DNA from: Desulfovibrio sp. UBA6121 | GTDB lineage: Bacteria > Desulfobacterota > Desulfovibrionia > Desulfovibrionales > Desulfovibrionaceae | Direction: 5' to 3' | DNA: 5,302 nucleotides | Assembly (NCBI GenBank): GCA_002422505.1 | Contig: DIVX01000051.1 | Location: forward strand, 4,426-9,727 | In this document: positions 1 through 4,376 of the stretch, one piece after another | Position numbering within the stretch: position 1 is the stretch's first letter | Layout of the letters: each line of letters opens with the position of its first letter | The notes under the pieces: model-generated | Told to the model about the DNA's origin: nothing | The model's database searches: none | Seen by the model: only the letters and a program-made list of their open reading frames with translations | Translations under genes and position numbers: made by a program

Positions 1-530
1 AGGGCCGCAAGGTGCTCATCGCCGCGGGCGATACCTTCCGCGCCGCCGCCATTGGTCAGCTGGAAATTTGGGCCGCGCGCGTGGGCGCTGGCATCTTCTC
101 CAAGGCGGAAGGCTCCGACCCCGCCGCCGTGGCCTTCGAGGCCGTGGACCTGGCCATGAAGGAGGGCTACGACCTTGTGCTGCTGGACACGGCGGGCCGC
201 CTGCACACCAAGGTGAACCTCATGGAGGAGCTGCGCAAGATCAAGCGCGTGCTGGAAAAGAAGCACCCCGGCGCGCCGCACAAGAGCGTGCTGGTCATCG
301 ACGCCACCACGGGGCAAAATGCCCTGTCACAAACCAAGCTGTTCCACGAGGCCATCGGCGTGGACGAGATCGTGCTGACCAAGCTGGACGGAACGGCCAA
401 GGGCGGCGTCATGGTCGGTGTGGCCATCACCCACAAGCTGCCCATCAGCTTTGTGGGCCTGGGCGAAAAGATGGAAGATTTGCGGCCCTTTGTGGGCGAA
501 GACTTCGCCAAGGCCCTGCTGGGCGAATAG
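1..530 (+). CDS. ftsY: FtsY, signal recognition particle receptor GTPase (C-terminal part, 5' end cut by window)
   Basis: SRP-receptor GTPase, which docks SRP-bound ribosomes at the inner membrane so that nascent membrane proteins reach the SecYEG translocon. The frame is open at the left edge (first full codon at position 3), so the N-terminal acidic region, the helical N domain and the Walker A loop lie outside the window. Visible in order are the DTFRAAA motif just after the P-loop (28-48), the G3 motif DTAGR (186-200), the SRP-GTPase signature DATTGQNAL (300-326), the G4 guanine-specificity motif TKLDG (379-393) and the closing motif GLGEKMEDLRPF. It ends with the usual short helix (FAKALLGE) and a TAG stop. 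The GLGE/DLRPF ending and the lack of an M domain separate it from Ffh. The gene is convergent with the minus-strand gene that ends at 816. The visible part looks intact. The family call is near certain; only the start is unseen. Confidence 0.97.
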   Translation, partial: GRKVLIAAGDTFRAAAIGQLEIWAARVGAGIFSKAEGSDPAAVAFEAVDLAMKEGYDLVLLDTAGRLHTKVNLMEELRKIKRVLEKKHPGAPHKSVLVIDATTGQNALSQTKLFHEAIGVDEIVLTKLDGTAKGGVMVGVAITHKLPISFVGLGEKMEDLRPFVGEDFAKALLGE

Positions 531-588
531 GCCGGGAGCAGCTTCCCGCCCCTGCGCCCCGGCAAGGCCGCACGATAATCATGCGGGC

Positions 589-606
589 GGAACGGCAAAG
601 CCGTCC
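589..606. other. Short stem-loop after ftsY, possible terminator stem
   Basis: ACGGC (592-596) pairs with GCCGT (600-604) across an AAA loop. The stem extends by GG (589-590) with CC (605-606) if A591 is bulged. It lies about 60 bases beyond the ftsY stop and could end or stabilise that transcript. It has no T-tract after it on either strand, so calling it a terminator would be speculative. Confidence 0.25.
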
Positions 607-680
607 AGACAGCCGCTCCCGCGCGGCACGTTCACGCGGCAGCGCCAACCGGGCCTTCCCGCGCCCGCTCTTGCGCCAGC

Positions 681-698
681 GCCGGGCATTGCACCGGC
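681..698. other. GC-rich stem-loop in the convergent gap
   Basis: GCCGG (681-685) pairs with CCGGC (694-698). Inside it GC (686-687) pairs with GC (691-692) around an ATT loop, leaving A693 bulged, for seven pairs in total. It is the strongest fold I find in the gap between the two converging genes, but hairpins of this size arise readily by chance in such GC-rich DNA. No T-run follows. A role as a shared 3' end for both transcripts is possible but unproven. Confidence 0.25.
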
Positions 699-815
699 CA
701 AAGGCAGTCCCAGCGCCGAAAAACCACAGAACGCCTTGGCGCTTTCCACGCCTCCCACAACTCAAAATCGCCAGAGGGCACGAGCGGGGGCGCGCCTTGT
801 GCGGCTGTGTCCCGC

Positions 816-1274
816 CTACTCCTGAATCGTCACCCCGCGACTGCTGAAGGAAATGCCCTGGCTGTTGGCGGTGCCGATCATCACCGACTCCACCACAGGC
901 TCGTTCATGGCGGCATCGGCCCGCCAGCGCACAACAAAAGACGCCCCGGCTCCGCCTGCGGAATCATTCTGATCCACGACAAACTCCCGCGTGGTCAACG
1001 GGCCCATGGCAGTTTCGCCCGCCACAAAGCGCTTGAGCAGCTTGCCGTCCGAGCCGTAGTAATCCACGCTGGTGAGCCGCATGGCGCGCCGCGTGTCGGT
1101 ATTGCGCACGGTCAGGGTGATGGTGAGGTCAAAGGGCCGCGTTTTGACCCCATGGTAGATGTGCGAATAGCAGGGCACGTACAGGGTTTGCCCCTTGGAC
1201 ATATCCGCGTGGGCGGGCAGGCTGGAGCAGGCGAGCAACGCGCAGGCCGCAAAGGCGATGAAGCTCCGTTTCAT
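816..1274 (-). CDS. Exported DUF3124-type protein, function unknown
   Basis: A 152-residue protein of unknown function. I recognise the DUF3124 family pattern from memory: YVPCYSHIYHG (32-42), an F-D-L-T-I-T-L-T-V-R-N-T-D strand (48-60), SVDYYGSDGKLLKRF (69-83), the glycine-rich turn and SFVVRW strand (107-117), and NEPVVESVMIGT with QGISFSSRG near the end (124-147). The segments look like a compact beta-sandwich. The N-terminus (MKRSF, then a hydrophobic stretch) is a secretion signal. Cleavage could be by signal peptidase I after AHA (residue 23), or the LLAC motif could make Cys16 a lipidated residue, though that signal would be short. I chose the ATG at 1274 over one at 1292 because AAGGAGG lies 4 bases before it and because the signal peptide begins there. 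The gene follows the RluA-family gene with a 10-base gap, so the two are very likely co-transcribed and coupled. Location should be periplasm or envelope; no catalytic residues are evident. Confidence 0.85.
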   Translation of the reverse strand: MKRSFIAFAACALLACSSLPAHADMSKGQTLYVPCYSHIYHGVKTRPFDLTITLTVRNTDTRRAMRLTSVDYYGSDGKLLKRFVAGETAMGPLTTREFVVDQNDSAGGAGASFVVRWRADAAMNEPVVESVMIGTANSQGISFSSRGVTIQE

Positions 1275-1287
1275 GTCTCCTCCTTCA
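1275..1287 (-). promoter_or_regulatory. Strong ribosome binding site overlapping the upstream stop codon
   Basis: Read on the minus strand, the TGA stop of the RluA-family gene (1287-1285) runs directly into AGGAGGAGAC and then the ATG at 1274. The Shine-Dalgarno core AAGGAGG shares its first A with the stop codon, and the spacer is 4 bases. This decides the start of the DUF3124-type gene, because the alternative ATG at 1292 would lie upstream of the ribosome binding site and inside the previous gene. The layout is what translational coupling between the two genes would need. Confidence 0.8.
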
Positions 1288-2337
1288 ATCATCTTCGATG
1301 ATGTCTTCTTCAGCGCTGCCGCGCTTGGGCCGCGCTGTGGCCATGCCGCCAGAATCCTTGCGCTCAGCGCCGGGCCGGTCTGGGCCAGTCCGGTCTGGGC
1401 CAGTCCGGTCTGGGCCGATGCGCTCCAGCTCCTTCAGCCAGGGCGGCTGGCAAAAGGCCTTGAAGTCCAGAAATTCCAGCCTGCGGTGGTGCAGAAACAA
1501 GCGCCCGTCGCCGGGCTCGCCACCCTCCGGGAGCGGGTCGCCGTACAGCGGGTCGCCCACTATGGGCAGGTTGGCCGCCGCAAGGTGGGCGCGTATCTGG
1601 TGCCGCGCCCCGGCCTGGATGCGCACGCGCACCAGGGTCCGGCCTCCGGCCAGGGCCGATTCCGGCCACACCAGAGTCCAGCCGCGCGCGTCGTTCTCCA
1701 TCTTGCCCAGCACGCGCGTGCGCTTGCGGTCGTCGGTGTCGAGCTTGCGCTTGAGCTGCAGGGGCTCGTCCAGCCGCCCCTCAACCACGGCCATGTACTC
1801 CTTCACCACATCCTTGGGCTTAAGCGCCGCAAAAACCTTGGCCGCGCGCCCGTTCATGGAGGCCAGCACAAGGCCAGAGGTCAAGAAATCCAAACGATTG
1901 AGCAGGCGCGGAGTCAGTTCCGGGAAGAGCCTCGGCAGCAGCGCCTCCAGGCTCTGCCCGCCGCCCCCGGCCAAGGCGGCGCTGTGCAGCCCGGCAGGCT
2001 TGTCCAGGGCGGCGTAGTCCCTGGTGCGCACGATGATGCGCACCTCGGCGGGCTCCTGGCTGGCGGCCGTGCGCTGCCGGTCCGGCTGCTGATGGCCCTC
2101 GGCCAGTGCTGCAGGGCCCTCCGGCAGCAGCGTTACCCGCTGCGCGGCGCGCAATTTGAGCCCTGCCGGGGCTGGTCGGCCCTCCACCAGCACCCTGCCC
2201 GCCTCGATGAGCCGCCTGCGCAGGCGCAGGCCGGAATCGGGCAGCAGGGCCTCAAGGGCGCGGTCCAACCTGGCTCCCTCAAGAGCCGCCTCCACCAAAA
2301 ATTCACGCGGCTGTCCCGCGTCCGTCTGCCATGTCAT
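1285..2337 (-). CDS. RluA-family 23S rRNA-type pseudouridine synthase with S4 domain
   Basis: A 350-residue RNA pseudouridine synthase that converts specific uridines in rRNA (or possibly tRNA) to pseudouridine in the cytoplasm. Residues about 12-72 form an S4 RNA-binding domain (GARLDRALEALLP, then LIEAGRVLVEG). A linker rich in Q and A leads to the catalytic domain, with LDKPAGLHS (111-119), the catalytic motif LLNRLDFLTSG (145-155, nucleophile Asp150), KEYMAVVEG (179-187), RHQIRAHL (245-252), GDPLYG (261-266) and FLHHRRLEF (281-289). The usual HRLD is NRLD here, but the essential Asp is kept. The last ~45 residues are a disordered charged tail with TGPDR repeats and an acidic end (EEDIIEDD), absent from typical RluC/RluD proteins. 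The ATG start is preceded by a weak AGGG seven bases upstream. It leads a two-gene minus-strand unit and is divergent from the cyclodeaminase-like gene. S4 plus RluA domains fit the RluC/RluD type, but the target uridine cannot be read from sequence, so no symbol is given. Confidence 0.93.
   Translation of the reverse strand: MTWQTDAGQPREFLVEAALEGARLDRALEALLPDSGLRLRRRLIEAGRVLVEGRPAPAGLKLRAAQRVTLLPEGPAALAEGHQQPDRQRTAASQEPAEVRIIVRTRDYAALDKPAGLHSAALAGGGGQSLEALLPRLFPELTPRLLNRLDFLTSGLVLASMNGRAAKVFAALKPKDVVKEYMAVVEGRLDEPLQLKRKLDTDDRKRTRVLGKMENDARGWTLVWPESALAGGRTLVRVRIQAGARHQIRAHLAAANLPIVGDPLYGDPLPEGGEPGDGRLFLHHRRLEFLDFKAFCQPPWLKELERIGPDRTGPDRTGPDRPGAERKDSGGMATARPKRGSAEEDIIEDD
1375..1416 (-). repeat. 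15-bp in-frame tandem repeat, about 2.8 copies
   Basis: The unit CCGGTCTGGGCCAGT (plus strand) occurs perfectly at 1375-1389 and 1390-1404, and its first 12 bases recur at 1405-1416. On the coding minus strand it encodes a five-residue repeat giving GPDRT-GPDRT-GPDRP in the C-terminal tail of the RluA-family protein. The unit length is a multiple of three, so slippage would add or remove whole pentapeptides without breaking the frame or the downstream gene. The identity of the copies at the DNA level points to recent duplication. Confidence 0.9.
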
Positions 2338-2350
2338 GGTCTGACCCTAC

Positions 2351-2370
2351 GCGCAGGCGACGCCCTGCGC
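2351..2370. promoter_or_regulatory. Perfect 7-bp inverted repeat near the RluA-family start, possible operator
   Basis: GCGCAGG (2351-2357) and CCTGCGC (2364-2370) are perfect inverted arms around a 6-base centre (CGACGC). It lies 14 bases upstream of the minus-strand pseudouridine synthase start and about 90 bases upstream of the divergent cyclodeaminase-like gene. This could be a regulator binding site in the shared control region or a leader hairpin for the minus-strand transcript. The GC content makes chance a serious alternative. Confidence 0.35.
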
Positions 2371-2393
2371 AACCTCAAGGCGGGCATCCGCTT

Positions 2394-2422
2394 TTGACGA
2401 GCCGGGCGAAACAGCTTACGAA
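2394..2422 (+). promoter_or_regulatory. Possible sigma70-type promoter for the cyclodeaminase-transporter-helicase operon
   Basis: TTGACG (2394-2399) matches five of six -35 consensus bases. With a 17-base spacer the -10 position would be TACGAA (2417-2422), which matches only three of six and lacks the final T. The location is right: about 40 bases before the cyclodeaminase-like start, within the 123-base divergent gap. The weak -10 could mean dependence on an activator, or that this is not a promoter. Confidence 0.35.
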
Positions 2423-2424
2423 GA

Positions 2425-2442
2425 AAGGGTCCCGATACCCTT
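2425..2442 (+). promoter_or_regulatory. Inverted repeat in the 5' leader, possible operator or leader hairpin
   Basis: AAGGGT (2425-2430) and ACCCTT (2437-2442) are perfect inverted arms around CCCGAT. The repeat sits immediately after the possible -10 region and ends 7 bases before the AGGAG ribosome binding site. Bound by a repressor, it could block transcription of the operon; folded in RNA, it could modulate ribosome access. No cognate regulator gene is in the window, so its function is open. Confidence 0.4.
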
Positions 2443-2449
2443 CCACAAC

Positions 2450-2454
2450 AGGAG
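2450..2454 (+). promoter_or_regulatory. Ribosome binding site of the cyclodeaminase-like gene
   Basis: AGGAG is followed by a 6-base spacer and the ATG at 2461. It fixes that ATG as the start; the family-typical N-terminus follows directly. Confidence 0.8.
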
Positions 2455-2460
2455 TCCTCC

Positions 2461-3450
2461 ATGACCTTCGACGTGCTTTGGCTGTCCCGCGCGGACATCG
2501 ATTCCCTGGGTCTTACCATGCGCGAAATAATGGACGTTGTTGAGGAAGGCTTCGCGGCCATGGGCCGGGGCGAGGTGGAAATGCCGGCCAAGATCGGCAT
2601 CCATACCCGCACGGACTGCTTCAACCACTCCATGCCCTGCTACGTATCCGGCACGCTGGACCTGGCCGGGGTCAAGGTGGTGTCTGGCTACCCTCCCAAC
2701 CAGAAGAAAGGCCTGCCGTACATTTCCGGCATCTGGACGCTCATCGACCCGGAGACGGGCCTTGTGCGCTCGGTGATGGACGCAGGCTGGATAACGGCCT
2801 GGCGCACAGGCGCAGCCTCCGGCGTGTACGCCCGGCACTTCGGCAACCCGGAAACGAAGTCCGTCTGCATCATCGGCCTGGGCGTGCAGGGGCACATGAA
2901 CCTGCGGGCCATGCTTGAGGTGTTTCCGAACATTGAGGAAGTGCGCATGTTCGACCCCGTGGCCGCGCAGGCCGCCCGCTTCCAGACCAACATGCAGCCC
3001 CTGGCCCCTGGCGCGCGCTTTCTGGACTGCGACACCCCCAGAGAGGCCGTGGCCAACGCGGATGTGGTCATCACCTGCACGCCCATTGTGGAAAAGCCGG
3101 AGCGTTTCGTGAAGGCCGAGTGGCTCAAGCCGGAAGTCCTGGCCATCGCCGTGGACTATGACTCCGCCTTCGACGCCGAGACCATGAGCGGCGCGGCCTG
3201 CTTCACCACCGACAGCGAAACCCAGTACCTGTGGACCCAGGACCACGGCACCTACTTCCAGACCGGCTACCCCGCCAAGGCCGGGCTGCACTCGGACATG
3301 GGCGAGATTTGCGCGGGCAAAAAGGCTGGCCTGCGCACAGGCCGCCGCGCCGCCGTGCTCATGGGCATCGCCCTTGACGACGTCATGACCGGGCATCTTA
3401 TTTACGAGAAGGCCCTGGAGAAAAAGACCGGCACCTGGGTGCAGCTGTAG
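2461..3450 (+). CDS. Ornithine cyclodeaminase/mu-crystallin family NAD(P)-dependent enzyme
   Basis: A 329-residue cytoplasmic enzyme, the normal length for this superfamily. Members include ornithine and lysine cyclodeaminases, archaeal alanine dehydrogenase, ketimine/imine reductases and opine-type enzymes, so the substrate cannot be assigned. Features in order are the N-terminal helix MREIMDVVEEGFAAMGRGEVEMP (20-42), VKVVSGYPPNQKKGLPYISG (71-90), DPETG (96-100), the signature TAWRTGAASG (112-121) with the family's substrate-binding Arg at 115, the Rossmann motif IIGLGVQG (137-144), VITCTP (203-208) and the closing GEICAGKKAGLRTGRRAA with ALDDV (281-307). Lys72 matches the family's active-site lysine. 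The position usually filled by a carboxylate-binding Arg appears to be Lys44 (MPAK), and the catalytic Asp segment reads AVDYD (230-234) rather than the more common GAD or GSD. These variants suggest it is not a classical ornithine cyclodeaminase. It leads a tight operon with the transporter 5 bases downstream. Confidence 0.9.
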   Translation: MTFDVLWLSRADIDSLGLTMREIMDVVEEGFAAMGRGEVEMPAKIGIHTRTDCFNHSMPCYVSGTLDLAGVKVVSGYPPNQKKGLPYISGIWTLIDPETGLVRSVMDAGWITAWRTGAASGVYARHFGNPETKSVCIIGLGVQGHMNLRAMLEVFPNIEEVRMFDPVAAQAARFQTNMQPLAPGARFLDCDTPREAVANADVVITCTPIVEKPERFVKAEWLKPEVLAIAVDYDSAFDAETMSGAACFTTDSETQYLWTQDHGTYFQTGYPAKAGLHSDMGEICAGKKAGLRTGRRAAVLMGIALDDVMTGHLIYEKALEKKTGTWVQL

Positions 3451-3455
3451 GCCCC

Positions 3456-4376
3456 ATGCGTTCAAGCGGATACCTCTACGTTCTTTGCGCCGCCGCCCTC
3501 TGGGCGCTCATCGGGCCGCTCTCCAAACAGGTCATCGCCCTTGGCGTGGCCCCATTGGAGGCGGCCTTCTGGCGTTCGGCCATCGGCTGGACCTTTTTCG
3601 CCGTGCACGCCCTGGCCACCGGAGCCTGGCGCCTGCAACGCAAAGACGCCCCGGCCGTGGCCTCCTTCGGCATCATTGGCGTGTCCACGCTTTTCGGCGC
3701 GTACATCCTGTCCATCAGCATGGTGGGGGCGGCGCTGGCCTCGGTGCTTTTGTACACCGCCCCGGCCTGGGTGGCGGTGCTGGCCTGGCTTACCCTGGGG
3801 GAGGAAATGCACGCCCACAAGCTCATCGCCCTCAGCATGACCCTCATCGGCGTGGCCTGCGTCAGCCTCGGCCCGGCCATTGTTTCCGGCCAGGGCCTGG
3901 GCGCGGTGAACCTGCCGGGCATTCTGCTGGGGCTCTTGTCCGGGTTCAGCTACGCCACCTATTACATCTTCGGCAAACGCTACTTGGGCCGCTACGCCAC
4001 GCCAACGCTGTTTCTCTATGCCCTGCCCGTGGGCTGCCTGGGGCTCTTGCCCTTTGTCACCTTTACGCCCAAGTCCGGCGAGGCTTGGCTTTTCCTCACC
4101 CTGCTGGCCGTAACCACCACCTACGGGGCCTATAGCGTGTATTACGCGGGTTTGCGGCGGCTTTCGGCCACGCGCACGGCCATTGTGGCCACCCTGGAGC
4201 CCGTGCTGGCCGCCGGGCTGGCTTACGTGTGGTGGGACGAACGTTTCGACGCCATGGGCTACGCGGGCAGCGCGCTGATTCTGGCGGCGGTTCTGTGCAC
4301 CATCCTGGGCGGCACACGCGGCGCATCGCGCCAAACGGATCAGGCTGGCCAGGCCAAACAGGAGGCCGCGTCCTGA
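3456..4376 (+). CDS. EamA/DMT-family transporter with ten membrane helices
   Basis: A 306-residue inner-membrane protein of the drug/metabolite transporter superfamily. Many members export amino acids, their derivatives or other small metabolites, but substrate cannot be read from sequence. Two EamA repeats are visible, about residues 6-139 and 155-285. Hydrophobic segments lie near 7-25, 33-54, 67-89, 91-113, 122-141, 152-174, 182-202, 209-231, 241-260 and 267-285. Each repeat shows the family pattern near its fourth helix: ALASVLLYTAPAWVAVLAW ending in GEE (93-117), and ATRTAIVATLEPVLAAGLAYVWW ending in DER (238-263). A short hydrophilic tail rich in Q and A closes the protein. The gene begins 5 bases after the cyclodeaminase-like stop with only a weak AGG ahead of it, so translation probably depends on coupling. 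Its TGA stop overlaps the next ATG by one base. The position suggests it moves the substrate or product of the upstream enzyme; this is inference. Confidence 0.92.
   Translation: MRSSGYLYVLCAAALWALIGPLSKQVIALGVAPLEAAFWRSAIGWTFFAVHALATGAWRLQRKDAPAVASFGIIGVSTLFGAYILSISMVGAALASVLLYTAPAWVAVLAWLTLGEEMHAHKLIALSMTLIGVACVSLGPAIVSGQGLGAVNLPGILLGLLSGFSYATYYIFGKRYLGRYATPTLFLYALPVGCLGLLPFVTFTPKSGEAWLFLTLLAVTTTYGAYSVYYAGLRRLSATRTAIVATLEPVLAAGLAYVWWDERFDAMGYAGSALILAAVLCTILGGTRGASRQTDQAGQAKQEAAS
4360..4365 (+). promoter_or_regulatory. Ribosome binding site for the helicase, inside the transporter gene
   Basis: AGGAGG lies in the last codons of the transporter gene, 10 bases before the ATG at 4376. The ATG shares its A with the TGA stop of the transporter (TGATG). 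This supports 4376 as the helicase start and indicates co-transcription, with possible termination-reinitiation coupling. Confidence 0.75.

Larger units (their letters stand above)
531..815. other. Intergenic gap between convergent genes, no gene seen
   Basis: This 285-base stretch separates the stop codon of ftsY from the stop codon of the minus-strand DUF3124-type gene. I see no convincing gene: frames open across it have no ribosome binding site and give arginine- and proline-rich translations typical of GC-rich noise. It contains several short stem-loops (the two best are listed separately), but none is followed by a clear T-run on either strand. The only T/A-rich tract is the five-A run near 719-723, which reads as T on the minus strand and follows only a weak CGCC/GGCG palindrome. 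Transcription of the two converging genes may therefore end by Rho-dependent or hairpin-only termination. This last point is inference. Confidence 0.6.

Noticed and set aside
531..550. CGGGA/TCCCG stem directly after the ftsY stop as an intrinsic terminator
   Set aside because: Only five pairs with a six-base loop and no T-run follow; it does not meet the usual terminator pattern.
68..847. Plus-strand open frame running through ftsY and the intergenic gap
   Set aside because: It lies in a different frame from ftsY, is arginine-rich with no domain or ribosome binding site, and shows only the lack of stop codons in GC-rich DNA.
1275..1292. Alternative start at 1292 for the DUF3124-type gene
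   Set aside because: It would place the start inside the upstream gene, before the strong AAGGAGG site, and add acidic residues in front of the signal peptide.
2347..2378. Possible minus-strand promoter TTGCGC-N17-TAGGGT before the RluA-family gene
   Set aside because: Both boxes match poorly, and transcription would begin almost at the start codon, leaving no leader; the AGGG is better read as a weak ribosome binding site.
1195..2397. Open frame of 400 codons on the plus strand opposite the RluA-family gene
   Set aside because: No domain is visible. It includes the tandem repeat read in the wrong direction and is explained by GC-rich codon bias of the minus-strand gene.
3000..3450. Assignment of the enzyme as a true ornithine cyclodeaminase
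   Set aside because: Superfamily membership is clear, but active-site variants and the absence of neighbouring ornithine or arginine genes do not support that specific reaction.
2416..3465. Long open frame of 349 codons on the minus strand opposite the cyclodeaminase-like gene
   Set aside because: It is a frame shadow of a GC-rich gene. The translation is rich in G, A, H and R, with no recognisable domain, and the plus-strand protein is clearly real.
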